A stretch of DNA of 64,000 bases from PALSA-505 sp963702235 (GCA_963702235.1 CAVPBZ010000007.1:432291-496290), one strand, 5' to 3'; numbered from the stretch's first letter, positions 7,887 to 17,547 are shown. Notes: generated by a model from the sequence alone, not told the origin. Program-made: numbers and translations.

Positions 7887-8576
7887 ATGACTATTCATTC
7901 ACGTGCCGCTCATTCTCGTGCCGCGCGGCGGGCCGTCACCGCGGCCGCCGTCAGCTGCGGCGGCGCGTTCGTCGCGGTCCTGGCCGCGGCCTGCGGATCG
8001 CAGGCCGCGCCGTCCGCGGCCGCGACGTCGGGCGGGACCACGCCGTCGTCGCCCAGCCCGTCAGCCACGCCATCGAGCAGCCAGCCCACGGCCGGCGGGG
8101 CGCCGATGATCCCCGCGTCGCAGTGCCCGTCCGCTGCGCTGCGGGTCACGGTGAACAAGGCCGAGGGCAACGCGGCCGCGGGCACCAGCTACGTGCCGAT
8201 TGACTTCACCAACATCTCCGGTCACAGCTGCGCCATGGACGGCTACCCGGGCGTGTCGTTCGTGACCGCTGACCCGGGCAGCCAGATCGGCGCGCCGGCA
8301 TCGCGGCAGACGTCGTTCGGCCCGCAGGCGGTCACGCTGGCCAGCGGCGGCACCGTGCACGCCTGGCTGGGCATCGCCGACGCCGGCAACTTCCCGCCGT
8401 CGGTCTGCAAGCCGGTCACCGCGCACTGGCTGAAGGTCTACCCGCCCGACCAGTTCGCCGCGCTGTACACGAAGTTCACCGCGACGGTCTGCTCGAAGAA
8501 GGTCACCGGCGGCAGCACGGCGCTGACGATCCTGCCCGTCCGGCCGGGACCGGGGACTCCGGGGACGGTGCCGTAA
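7887..8576 (+). CDS. DUF4232-type lipoprotein
   Basis: 229 aa secreted protein. The N-terminus is basic, followed by a hydrophobic stretch and a lipobox-like FVAVLAAACGS, so it should be lipid-anchored outside the membrane. A Ser/Thr/Pro-rich linker (about 40-75) precedes a domain with SQCPSAALRVTV, FTNISGHSCAMDGYPGVSF and a C-terminal Cys pair, the usual DUF4232 layout with paired cysteines. Start chosen at the ATG at 7887, because GGAG is 7 bases upstream; the ATG at 7881 would be too close to it. Function unknown. Confidence 0.8.
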   Translation: MTIHSRAAHSRAARRAVTAAAVSCGGAFVAVLAAACGSQAAPSAAATSGGTTPSSPSPSATPSSSQPTAGGAPMIPASQCPSAALRVTVNKAEGNAAAGTSYVPIDFTNISGHSCAMDGYPGVSFVTADPGSQIGAPASRQTSFGPQAVTLASGGTVHAWLGIADAGNFPPSVCKPVTAHWLKVYPPDQFAALYTKFTATVCSKKVTGGSTALTILPVRPGPGTPGTVP

Positions 8577-8595
8577 GCCCGGCCAGGGCGGACCG

Positions 8596-10557
8596 ATGGA
8601 CCGAGCTGAGCTCGTCCGCCGCGCGCAGGCCCGCGGCGTCGCCGTCTCCTACCAGGACTGGCGCGGCCGCGAGGTCGAGGTGGGCACGGACACGCTGGAA
8701 GCGATCCTGGACGCGCTCGGCGACCCGGGCCCGGATGCTCCGCCGCAGGCGGGGCCGGGACCATCCAGCCTGAGCGCGGACTCCGGCGCCCCCGCCGAAG
8801 GCGCGTTCGGTATCGAGCCTGAGCCCGGTGCCGCGGCGGCAGGCCTGCCGTCCGCGCCGCAGCCGCGGGAGCGGTCCTGGGGCTTCACCGTGCAGCTGTA
8901 CGCGCTTCGCTCGCGCCGCTCCTGGGGTCATGGCGACTTGCGGGACCTTGCCGACCTGGCCGCCTGGAGCGCCCGCGACCTCGGCGCCGGCTTCGTGCTG
9001 TGCAGCCCGCTGCACGCGGCCGAGCCGCTGCCGCCGGTCAGCGCGTCGCCGTACCTGCCGATGAGCAGGCGGTTCACCAGTCCGCTCTACCTGCGGGTGG
9101 AGGACATCCCGGAGTACGAGCGGCTCGACGCCGCCGGCCAGCAGCGGATCCAGCGGCTGGCCGAGCCGCTGCGGGCCAGCACCACGGCCGGCGACCTGAT
9201 CGACAGGGACGCGGTGTGGACGGCCAAGCGGACGGCCCTGGAGCTGCTGCGGGCCGTCCCGCCCGAGCCGGAACGGCAGGCGGCCTTCGAGCGGTTCCGG
9301 GCCGGCCAGGGCCGCGAGATGGAGGACTGGGCCACCTGGTGCGCGCTGGCCGAAAGCCGCGGTCCGGACTGGCGCGGATGGCCCGCCCCGCTGCGCGATC
9401 CCCGGTCGGCCGCGGTCGCCGGGCAGCGGGCCAGGCTGGCCGGGCAGGTCAGCTTCCACGCCTGGCTGCAGTTCCTGGCCGACGAGCAGCGGGCCGCCGC
9501 CCAGCGGGCCGCTCGCGACGCCGGGATGGACATCGGCATCATCCACGACCTCGCGGTCGGCGCGCACCCGGGCGGCGCGGACTCGTGGGCGGACCAGGAG
9601 GTGCTGGCCCCGGGCGTCAGCGTGGGCGCGCCGCCGGACGAGTTCAACCAGCGCGGCCAGGACTGGGCGCTGCCGCCCTGGCACCCGGAGCGGCTGGCCG
9701 CCGCCGGCTACCGGCCGCTGGCCAGCCTGATCGGCGCGACCCTGAGCCACGCCGGCGGGATCCGGGCCGACCACGTCATGGGCCTGCTCCGGCTGTGGTG
9801 GGTGCCCGCCGGGATGACCCCGGACCGCGGCGCGTACGTGCGCTACGACCACGAGGGAATGGTCGGCGTGCTGGCCGGCGAGGCGGCCCGGGCCGGCGCG
9901 GTCGCGGTCGGCGAGGACCTCGGCACCGTGGACGCCTGGATCCGCGACTACCTGGGCGCCCGCGGCGTCCTCGGCACCTCGATCCTGTGGTTTGAGCGCG
10001 CCGCCGACGGCGCGCCGCTGCCGCCCGAGGCGTGGCGCCGCGGCTGCCTGGCCACCGTCGGCACGCACGACGTGCCGCCCGCGGCGTCCTTCGTCACCGG
10101 CGGGCACGTGGCGCTGCGCGCCGGCCTCGGGCTGCTAGCCAGGGAAGAGGATGCCGAACGCGCTGACGCGGCTGCCGCCGTGGTCGCGTGGCGGTCAGCC
10201 CTGGCGGGACAGGGCCTGCTGCCGGCCGGCGCCGCGGCCACCCCGGAGGAGTTCACCGTGGCCCTGTACGCCTACCTGGCGCGCACCCCGGCCGTGCTGA
10301 TCGGGGTGTCGCTGGCCGAGGCGGCGGGCGAGCGCAGGCCGCAGAACCTGCCCGGCACGACCGACGAGTACCCGAACTGGCGGGTCCCGCTGGCCGGACC
10401 CGGCGGCCGGCCGGTGCTGGCCGAGGAGCTCGCGGCTGACCCACTGGTGCTGGCCACGGCCAGCGCGGCCAGGACCGGCGCTACGACTCCGGTGCCGCCA
10501 GGTGGTCACGTTCCCGGCAGCGCAGCGCGCGCGCCAGGTCGTCCCGGTTCTCGCTGA
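8596..10557 (+). CDS. malQ: 4-alpha-glucanotransferase (amylomaltase, GH77)
   Basis: Disproportionates maltodextrins by moving alpha-1,4-glucan segments between chains. 653 aa. The GH77 catalytic regions are visible: nucleophile Asp in GGIRADHVMGLLRLWW, acid/base Glu in VAVGEDLGTVDAWI, transition-state Asp in VGTHDVPPA, and the C-terminal QNLPGTTDEYPNWRVPL. The N-terminal 90 residues resemble the actinobacterial MalQ N-domain with a low-complexity linker. Its last 77 bases overlap the 3' end of pepN on the other strand; the tail after VLATA is Ala/Gly/Pro-rich and probably dispensable. Confidence 0.92.
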   Translation: MDRAELVRRAQARGVAVSYQDWRGREVEVGTDTLEAILDALGDPGPDAPPQAGPGPSSLSADSGAPAEGAFGIEPEPGAAAAGLPSAPQPRERSWGFTVQLYALRSRRSWGHGDLRDLADLAAWSARDLGAGFVLCSPLHAAEPLPPVSASPYLPMSRRFTSPLYLRVEDIPEYERLDAAGQQRIQRLAEPLRASTTAGDLIDRDAVWTAKRTALELLRAVPPEPERQAAFERFRAGQGREMEDWATWCALAESRGPDWRGWPAPLRDPRSAAVAGQRARLAGQVSFHAWLQFLADEQRAAAQRAARDAGMDIGIIHDLAVGAHPGGADSWADQEVLAPGVSVGAPPDEFNQRGQDWALPPWHPERLAAAGYRPLASLIGATLSHAGGIRADHVMGLLRLWWVPAGMTPDRGAYVRYDHEGMVGVLAGEAARAGAVAVGEDLGTVDAWIRDYLGARGVLGTSILWFERAADGAPLPPEAWRRGCLATVGTHDVPPAASFVTGGHVALRAGLGLLAREEDAERADAAAAVVAWRSALAGQGLLPAGAAATPEEFTVALYAYLARTPAVLIGVSLAEAAGERRPQNLPGTTDEYPNWRVPLAGPGGRPVLAEELAADPLVLATASAARTGATTPVPPGGHVPGSAARAPGRPGSR

Positions 10558-13076
10558 GCAGGCGGCGCAACGGCGCGGGCGGCCGGGTGCGGGCGATGTA
10601 CTCGTCGGTGGCCGCGATCGTGTCCTGGCTGACGGCGAACACGGGATAGGCGTTGCTGACGAACCACTGGGCCATGTCCGGCTTCCAGTCCCGCCACACC
10701 TCGGCCACCACGTCGAAATAGCGCTGCGCGTACGGTTCGAGCAGGGCGTCCTGGTCGGGACTCATGAAGCCGCCCAGCATGGCCCGGAACGTCGCGTTCG
10801 GCAGCTTGCCGCTGATGATCTCGTCCCAGGCCGCGTGCTTGGCCTGCTCCGCCGGGATGGCGGCGCGGCAGGCGGTGGCGCGCCGGGCGCCCGCGTCGGT
10901 CGCGTCCGCGGCCAGCTCGGCCTCGATCTCCCGCTCGCCGGCCAGGCCCACGGTCACCAGCCGCCGCACCAGCGCCCAGCGCAGCTCGGTGTCGACGGCC
11001 AGGCCGTCGATCACCGCGGAGCCGTCCAGCAGCCCCTGCAGCAGGTCGGTGTGCCGCGGCCTGACGGCGACGCGGGCGAACGCCTGCACGTAGGCCAGCT
11101 GGACGTCCGAACCCGGCTCGGCCCCGGTCAGCAGCTCCCGCAGCGCGTCGGCCAGCAGCTCCAGCCCGTCCGGCCGCCAGGCCGGGTCGGCGTACCTGCG
11201 CACCGCCTGCGTGGCCTGCTGCAGCAGCGTCTGCAGCACCGAGATGTCCCGCACCGACCCGACGCCGGACAGCACCAGCGCCGCGTAGTCGCGCGCGGCC
11301 ATCTCCGCGTCCCGGCACATGTCCCAGGTGGCGGCCCAGCACAGCGCCGCGGGCAGCGAGTCGCTGAAGCCGCCGATGCTGCCGCCGATGAGCGTGCGCA
11401 GCGAATGATCGTCCAGCCGGATCTTGGCGTAGGTGAGGTCCTCGTCGTTGACCAGCACGAGATCCGGGCGGCGCTCGCCGGCCAGCTCGGGCATGTCGGT
11501 CAGCTCGCCGGCCACGTCGGTCTCCACCCGGCGGCGCAGGACGAGCGAGCCACTCTGCCTGCCCTCGCTGGGCCTGCCCTCGCTGGCCGGCCCGGTGCGG
11601 TCATACAGCCCGATCGCGACCCGGTGCGTGCGCAGCACGGGGTGGCTGGCCGGCGCCTCCTGGCGGACGGCGAAGCTGGTGAACGTCCCGTCCGGGCCGG
11701 CCCGGTAATCCGGCCGCAGCGTGTTGACGCCGGCGGTCTCCAGCCACTCCTTCGACCACGAGGTCAGGTCCCGGCCCGAGGTCTCCTCGAGCGCGGTGAG
11801 CAGAATCCCGCAGCGTCGCGTTGCCCCACGCGTGCGCGTCGAAGTAGCGGCGCACCCCGGCCAGGAAGTTGTCCCGGCCGACGTAGGCGACCAGCTGCTT
11901 GAGCACCGCGGCGCCCTTGGCGTAGGTGATGCCGTCGAAGTTCACCTCCACCGCGTGGATGTCGGGGATGTCCGCCGCGATCGGGTGCGTGGACGGCAGC
12001 TGGTCCTGCCGGTACGCCCAGCCCTTGTACAGCTGCGCGAACGTGGTCCAGGCCGAGGTCCAGCGGGTCGCCTCCGCCTGGGCCAGCGTGGCCGCCCAGG
12101 TGGCGAACGACTCGTTCAGCCACAGGTCGTCCCACCAGCGCATGGTGACGAGGTCGCCGAACCACATGTGCGCCATCTCGTGCAGGATCGTCTCGGCCCG
12201 CGCCTCGCGGGCGAAGTCGGTGACCCGGGACCGGAAGATGTAGTCCTCGACGAACGTCACGGCGCCGGCGTTCTCCATCGCGCCTTCCTTGAATTCAGGC
12301 ACGAAGAGCTGGTCGTACTTGCCGAACGGGTACCGCCGCGCGAACGCGGCGTGGAAGAAATCGAGGCCCTGCCTGGTCACCTCGAAGATCTCGTCGGCAT
12401 CCAGGTACCGGGCCAGCGACGCGCGGCAGTAGATGCCGAGCGGGATGCCGTCGTGCCCGCTGCGCACCACGTGGTAGGGGCCGGCCGCCACCGCGGTGAT
12501 GTACGCCGGCACCGGCGGCGTCGGCGGGAAGTGCCAGTAGCTGGTCGCTGCTGCGTCGCCGGCCTGCGGCGCGACGTCCGGGGCCATGTTCGAGACCACC
12601 TGCCAGTCGCCCGGCGCGCGGACGCCGAGCTCGAACGTGGCCTTCAGGTCGGGCTGGTCGAAGCACGCGTACACCTGGTGCGCGTCGTAGGTCTCCAGGT
12701 CGGAGTAGAGGTAGACGCTGCCGTCCGCCGGGTCAGCGAACCGGTGCAGCCCCTCGCCGTGGCGTGAGTAGGCGCAGTCGGCGGCCACCCGCAGCTCGTT
12801 CGCCGCGGCCAGGCCGGCCAGCCGGATCCGGCCGTCAGCGAACGCGCCCGGGTCCAGTGGCACCCCGTTCAGCGTCATCTCGGTGATGACGGGGGCGATC
12901 AGGTCGATGAACGTCGCGGCGCCCGGGCTGGAGCAGGAGAACCTGACCACGGTGACCGAGCCGAAGGTGATCTCGCCGCCGGCCAGGCCCGTCACGTCCA
13001 GCTCGACCGAGTACGAGTGCACATCGATCAGCTGTGCCCGCTGACGCGCTTCCTCGCGCGTGAGGTTTCCTGCCAC
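10481..13076 (-). pseudogene. pepN: aminopeptidase N, broken by one extra base
   Basis: M1-family zinc aminopeptidase that removes N-terminal residues from peptides. It is read in two frames. 13076 to about 11806 encodes the N-terminal and catalytic part, with GAMEN (EGAMENAGAVTF) and HEMAHMWFGDLVTMRWWDD plus the distal Glu in LWLNESFATW. About 11806 to 10481 encodes the ERAP1-like C-terminal helical domain. At 11801-11808 the plus strand reads CAGAATCC; removing one A restores LRDLLTALEETSGRDL and a single protein of about 864 aa, normal for actinobacterial PepN. The N-terminal frame otherwise runs to 11601 in nonsense, and the first C-frame start after the break is a GTG at 11638. No second mutation is visible, so either the break is recent or it is a sequence error. 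The 3' end overlaps malQ. Confidence 0.88.
11801..11808 (-). other. frameshift site in pepN
   Basis: The plus strand reads CAGAATCC where an intact gene needs CAGATCC. The extra A/T changes the frame after LRD. The same octamer marks the rluD frameshift at 61245-61252. Confidence 0.8.
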
Positions 13077-13225
13077 CTGACGTTCCCTTCGTGCGCACTG
13101 GCCCCTTCGTGTGCACAGGCCTTGGTGTGCCCGGGCCGTCCCGGCATCCTGTCACACCGCCCAGGGCGGAATGCCCGCCCGGGGGCCGGGGTTATCGGCT
13201 GTATAGCCGACGAGAAGGAGCGAGC

Positions 13226-13843
13226 ATGGCCGAGCAGGAGCGCACAGTGGTCGATTTCTGGTTCGATCCGCTGTGCCCGTGGGCGTGGATCACCTCGCGG
13301 TGGCTGCTCGAGGTCGAGAAGGTCCGGCCGGTGGAACCGCGCTGGCACGTGATGAGCCTGGCGGTGCTGAACGAGAAGCGGGAAGACCTGCCCGAGGAGT
13401 ACCGGCAACGGCTGGGCGAGGCCTGGCGGCCGGTCCGGGTGTGCATCGCCGCCGAGACCAAGTACGGCGCCGACGTGCTCGGCCCGCTGTACACCGCGCT
13501 CGGCACCCGGTTCCACAACGAGCACAAGCCGAAGGACCGCGCCACGATCGAGGAGGCGCTCGCCGAGGCCGGGCTGCCGGCCGAGCTCGCCGACGCGATG
13601 GACTCCACCGAGTACGACGAGGCCGTCCGCGCGTCGCACGCCGAGGGGATCGACCGGGTCGGCTATGACGTCGGCACGCCGGTGATCTCGGTGAACGGCA
13701 CGTCGGTCTTCGGGCCGGTGATGTCCCCGATCCCGCGCGGCGAGGCCGCCGCCAGGCTCTGGGACGGCGTGCTGCTGATCGCCGGGACCGACGGCTTCTT
13801 CGAGCTGAAGCGCAGCCGCACCCGCGACCCCATCTTCGACTAG
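13226..13843 (+). CDS. DsbA-family (Rv2466c-like) oxidoreductase
   Basis: 205 aa thioredoxin-fold protein with the DsbA helical insertion. The N-terminal VDFWFDPLCPWAWITSRW strongly resembles the mycothiol-linked nitroreductase Rv2466c group. The active site is Cys17-Pro-Trp-Ala, so only the first cysteine of a CxxC motif is present; this suggests a monothiol, mycothiol-dependent mechanism rather than dithiol exchange. The cis-Pro loop is GTPVISVNG. Start at the ATG at 13226, with AAGGAG five bases upstream. It lies divergently from pepN and 49 bases before the aldehyde dehydrogenase. Confidence 0.82.
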   Translation: MAEQERTVVDFWFDPLCPWAWITSRWLLEVEKVRPVEPRWHVMSLAVLNEKREDLPEEYRQRLGEAWRPVRVCIAAETKYGADVLGPLYTALGTRFHNEHKPKDRATIEEALAEAGLPAELADAMDSTEYDEAVRASHAEGIDRVGYDVGTPVISVNGTSVFGPVMSPIPRGEAAARLWDGVLLIAGTDGFFELKRSRTRDPIFD

Positions 13844-13892
13844 TCACCGGTGCGCCGTCCGGCTGGCCGGGCGCGTGCGCGAGGATGGCGTC

Positions 13893-15305
13893 ATGCGCGA
13901 CAACTACATCGGCGGGGCGTGGACCCCGTCGGCCGCCGCAGCGGCTATCGACGTCGTCAACCCGGCCACCGAGGAGATCATCGACCGGGTCCCCGCGGGT
14001 GACCCGGCCGATGTGGACGCAGCGGTGGCCGCGGCCAGGAAGGCGTTTCCCGGCTGGGCGGCCACTTCGGCCGCCGACCGCGCCGGGCTGCTGGACGCCG
14101 CGCGCGGGCTGCTGGCCGGCCGGGCCGACGAGATCGCCGCGGTCATCGCGGCCGACATGGGCTCGCCGCTCGCCTTCGCCCGGCAGGTGCAGGTGGGCCT
14201 GCCGCTGGAGGTGCTGGCCAGCTACGTGGAGCTGCTCGGCTACTACGACTTCGGCGGCGAGCGGGCCGGCAACTCGCTGATCGTGCGGGAGCCGGCCGGC
14301 GTGGCCGGGATGATCACTCCGTGGAACTACCCGTTGCACCAGATCGTGGCCAAGGTCGCGGCGGCGCTCGCGGCCGGCTGCACCACGGTGCTCAAGCCGA
14401 GTGAGGTCGCGCCGCTGGCCGGCTACGAGCTGGCCTGGGCCTTCCACGAGGCGGGACTGCCGCCGGGAGTGTTCAACCTGGTGAGCGGCACCGGCGCGGT
14501 CACCGGCGAGGCGATCGCCGGGCACCCGGGCATCGACGCGGTGTCGTTCACCGGCTCGGCGCGGGCGGGCACGCGGGTGGCCGAGGTCGCGTCGCAGACC
14601 GTCAAGCGGGTGACTCTCGAGCTCGGCGGCAAGTCTGCCAACGTGATCCTGCCCGACGCCGACCTGGCCACCGCGGTCAAGGTCGGGGTGGCGAAGGCGT
14701 TCATCAACGCGGGCCAGACCTGCACCGCGCTCACCCGCATGCTGGTCCCGGACGGCGCCTATGACGAAGCCGTCGCGCTGGCGGTCAAGGCCGCCGGGCG
14801 CTACCAGCCCGGCGACCCGATGGCCGAGGGGACCCGGCTCGGCCCGCTCGTCTCGGCCGCCCAGCGGGACCGGGTGCGCGGCTTCATCGAGCGCGGCGAG
14901 GCCGAGGGCGCCGCCGTGGCCACCGGCGGCGCGCAGCCGCCCGACGGCATGGCCACCGGCTACTTCGTGCGGCCCACGGTGTTCAGCGGCGTCAAGCCCG
15001 ACATGACGATCGCCCAGGAGGAGATCTTCGGCCCGGTGCTGTCGGTCATCGGGTACGGCAGCGAGGACGAGGCGGTCGAGATCGCCAACGGCACCCGGTA
15101 CGGCCTGGCCGCCGCGGTCTGGTCCGGCGACGCCGACCATGCCGCCGCGGTCGGGCGGCGGCTGCGGGCCGGGCAGGTCGAGATCAACGGCGGCGCGTTC
15201 AACCCGGTGGCACCGTTCGGCGGATTCGGGCAGTCCGGGTACGGCAGGGAACTCGGCGTGCACGGCATGGAGGAGTTCCTGGAGATCAAGTCCCTGCAGT
15301 TCTGA
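13893..15305 (+). CDS. NAD(P)-dependent aldehyde dehydrogenase
   Basis: 470 aa ALDH-superfamily enzyme oxidising an aldehyde to its acid; substrate unknown. Catalytic Cys277 is in INAGQTCTALTR and general base Glu243 in TLELGGKSANVI. The cofactor motif FTGSARAGTRVAEVA and the Asn of TPWNYPLHQI are present. I prefer the ATG at 13893, with GAGG eight bases upstream; an in-frame GTG at 13875 would add six residues. rpiB follows after 23 bases and may be co-transcribed. Confidence 0.92.
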   Translation: MRDNYIGGAWTPSAAAAAIDVVNPATEEIIDRVPAGDPADVDAAVAAARKAFPGWAATSAADRAGLLDAARGLLAGRADEIAAVIAADMGSPLAFARQVQVGLPLEVLASYVELLGYYDFGGERAGNSLIVREPAGVAGMITPWNYPLHQIVAKVAAALAAGCTTVLKPSEVAPLAGYELAWAFHEAGLPPGVFNLVSGTGAVTGEAIAGHPGIDAVSFTGSARAGTRVAEVASQTVKRVTLELGGKSANVILPDADLATAVKVGVAKAFINAGQTCTALTRMLVPDGAYDEAVALAVKAAGRYQPGDPMAEGTRLGPLVSAAQRDRVRGFIERGEAEGAAVATGGAQPPDGMATGYFVRPTVFSGVKPDMTIAQEEIFGPVLSVIGYGSEDEAVEIANGTRYGLAAAVWSGDADHAAAVGRRLRAGQVEINGGAFNPVAPFGGFGQSGYGRELGVHGMEEFLEIKSLQF

Positions 15306-15328
15306 CGCGTTCTGGCAGACTGTCAGCC

Positions 15329-15808
15329 GTGCGCGTCTATCTGGGATCCGACCACGCGGGGTTCGAGCTCAAGGCCGCCCTGATCGGCTGGCTGGCCGGC
15401 GCGGGGCACGAGCCGGTCGACTGCGGCCCGGCCAGCTACGACCCCGACGACGACTACCCGCCCTACGTGATGCGGGCGGCCGCCCGGGCCGTCGCCGACC
15501 CGGGCAGCCTCGGCATCGTCATCGGCGGGTCGGGCAACGGCGAGCAGATCGCCGCCAACAAGATCCAGGGGGTCCGCGCGGCGCTGGCCTGGACCGACGA
15601 GACCGCGCGGCTGGCCAGGCAGCACAACGACGCGAACGTGCTGAGCCTGGGCGCCCGGATGTACCCGGAGGCCGACGCGATCGGTTTCGCCAAGGTGTTC
15701 GTGGAGACGCTGTTCTCCGGGGAGCCGCGGCACGTCAGGCGGCTGGGCATGGTCGCTGACTACGAGAAGACCGGCCAGCTGCCCCCGCTGCCCGGCGACC
15801 CCGGCTAG
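15329..15808 (+). CDS. rpiB: ribose-5-phosphate isomerase B
   Basis: Interconverts ribose-5-phosphate and ribulose-5-phosphate in the pentose phosphate pathway. 159 aa, RpiB/LacAB fold: YLGSDHAGFELK at the N-terminus and IVIGGSGNGEQIAANKI in the middle. The latter has Glu in place of the catalytic Cys of the E. coli enzyme, which is the mycobacterial type. GTG start, 23 bases after the aldehyde dehydrogenase. Confidence 0.95.
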   Translation: MRVYLGSDHAGFELKAALIGWLAGAGHEPVDCGPASYDPDDDYPPYVMRAAARAVADPGSLGIVIGGSGNGEQIAANKIQGVRAALAWTDETARLARQHNDANVLSLGARMYPEADAIGFAKVFVETLFSGEPRHVRRLGMVADYEKTGQLPPLPGDPG

Positions 15809-15898
15809 CGCTGGCAAGCGCCGGCTCCCCCGGCCGGCTGAGGCGGTCGCAGCTACTCGCATGTCGCTCGCCACACCCGCGGCCCCGGAACGTCTCTT

Positions 15899-15942
15899 CA
15901 TTCCCCTGTCTCGCCCGCGGCATTCCCCTGTCTCGCCCGCGG
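15899..15942. repeat. 22-bp perfect tandem duplication
   Basis: Two adjacent identical 22-base units beginning CATTCCCCTGTCTCGCCCGC, in the 319-base gap between the convergent rpiB and HigB/HTH genes. This gap otherwise holds hairpin element A copy 2 (15968-16050) and no gene. Confidence 0.85.
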
Positions 15943-15967
15943 CGCCCCCAGTAACCGCGCCGCGCTC

Positions 15968-16050
15968 ATGATCATTTAACTTTGCACACGCTACGACCAA
16001 AATTCGCCGTGAGTCATCGTTTTCTATGGTCCTAGGGTGTGCAAGGTGAG
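15968..16050. repeat. long-hairpin element A, copy 2
   Basis: Arms ACTTTGCACAC (15979-15989) and GTGTGCAAGGT (16037-16047) pair with a single G-T. The inner GACCAAAA and ATGGTC blocks match copy 1 at 5046-5126, while the central loop has diverged. It lies between two convergent genes. Confidence 0.75.
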
Positions 16051-16127
16051 GATGACGCACCAAGCTGGGCGAGCGCGCCGCCTGCGGAGAGATGCGGACA
16101 TCCGCAGCAGGGCCATCGTTTGGTTCG

Positions 16128-17375
16128 TCAGCGCAGCACCACGCGCTCGCCGCCGACGTCCGCGATGATCTCCAGCCGTCCGCCGAGCGCCTCGACGTAG
16201 CCGGCCAGGGCGCGGACCTCGGTGGCGCCCGGCTCGGCGCGCTCGATGGCCGCCACCCTTGATTCCCGGACTCCCAGCTGACTGGCGACCTGCGCCTGAC
16301 TGAGCCCGAGCCGGTCCCGCAGCTCGGCGAGCGTCCGGGCGCGGTTCCTCGCGGTGAGCGCGGCCGCGCCTGCCTCGACCTCCAGCGCCTGGCCGGCGAA
16401 GAACTCGTCGAGAAACGACGGCACATCGCCGAACGCGTGCGCCGCCGCCTCCGGGGCCTGGCCGTCCCGCACATGGCGCAGCACCTCCGATGACAGCGAG
16501 ACCGCCTCGTCGTAGTGCTCCCGCCGCGCGTCCCGGCCCTCCAGCACGGCGAGCAGCAGCGCGGTGCCCGGCGGTTCCACCGCGAAGAGGATGCTGAGGT
16601 CGTCGGTGTCCGGCGCCCCGGGCCGCAGCTCCATCAGGCCTGGCTGCGGCCGCAGGTCGCCGCTGGCCTCCGCCCACGGCGCGGCGTTCAGCTCCCGCTC
16701 GATGTCCTCCTCGGTCTCCCGGAGCTTGTCCGCCGCCGCACCGCGTTCCTCGTCGTGAGTGCTGCGGCCAGTGCCGTCCGGGCCAGTGCCGTCCGGGCCG
16801 GTGCCGTCCGGGCCGGTGCCGTCCGGGCCGGCGTCGTCCGGCTTGGGCGCGTCCGGGCCGGCGGCGGCGAAGGCTTCGGGGACCGCGACCTCGGCCTGCG
16901 CTGCCGTATAGATGGCCTGCAGGACTTGCTTCCTCGTGCTGAACGCGTCCAGTTTCTGGGCCCGGCGCTGGCTGTCCTCGGTCAGCTTCTTCTCGGTCCT
17001 GGTCACCTCGACGAGCCGCTCCCGCAGCGCGTCGAGCTGGTTCGGGGTGTCGGCCTGCTGGCCGGCTGGCAGCGCTTCCAGGCTGGCGATCTGCGCCCTA
17101 ACGCGCTGGGCTACCGTCGCCGCCTGGGCCGCCCGGATGCGGGCGGCCTGCGTCCATTCCAGGCCTCGCTGGTAGGACCGGTCGAGCATCTCGGTGAGAC
17201 GCAGCGGCCAGGCGCCGTGCGCTACCGGGACGACGAGCGGCGGCTCCAGGCTGGCGTCCCCGCTCATCAGCGCGGTCAGCGCCTCGCCCACGCGCCTGGC
17301 CGCAGGCGGGTCGCTGTCCCGCAGGTCGGTCAGCCAGTCGTGCATCTCGCCGGACATCCGCAGTGCGTAACCCAT
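16128..17375 (-). CDS. HigB-like toxin fold split by a PspA-like coiled coil, fused to a HigA-type HTH
   Basis: 415 aa. Residues 8-55 (GEMHDWLTDLRDSDPPAARR onward) look like the first half of a HigB/Gp49-type RelE fold. Residues 65-165 are coiled coil; the end, LDAFSTRKQVLQAIYTAAQA, resembles PspA/IM30. Residues 183-203 are four GPDGT repeats (15-bp DNA repeat, about 16769-16840), followed by a second short coil. Residues 246-300 (LMELRPGAP, SILFAVEPPGTALLLAVLEG, HYDEAV) look like the second half of HigB. Residues 345-410 form an XRE HTH with a HigA-like end (LGLSQAQVASQLGVRESRVA and EALGGRLEIIADVGGERVVL). Toxin and antitoxin would be one polypeptide, so the toxin may be inactive or the protein a regulator. 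Domain calls come from residue patterns only. Confidence 0.7.
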   Translation of the reverse strand: MGYALRMSGEMHDWLTDLRDSDPPAARRVGEALTALMSGDASLEPPLVVPVAHGAWPLRLTEMLDRSYQRGLEWTQAARIRAAQAATVAQRVRAQIASLEALPAGQQADTPNQLDALRERLVEVTRTEKKLTEDSQRRAQKLDAFSTRKQVLQAIYTAAQAEVAVPEAFAAAGPDAPKPDDAGPDGTGPDGTGPDGTGPDGTGRSTHDEERGAAADKLRETEEDIERELNAAPWAEASGDLRPQPGLMELRPGAPDTDDLSILFAVEPPGTALLLAVLEGRDARREHYDEAVSLSSEVLRHVRDGQAPEAAAHAFGDVPSFLDEFFAGQALEVEAGAAALTARNRARTLAELRDRLGLSQAQVASQLGVRESRVAAIERAEPGATEVRALAGYVEALGGRLEIIADVGGERVVLR

Positions 17376-17547
17376 GACCGCAGCCTCTCACCAGCCGCCG
17401 GATTGAGGTACCGCTGCAGTGCCGGCGCAACCGCCGCCGGCGGTTGAGCCATTGCCCCTGGATAGGCCGGATGCAAAAATGTGGGGGACTTCGGCTCTGT
17501 CCGGCCCGGAGGGAAGTGCCACCCGCTGGGCCCGGTAACGGAGTCAG

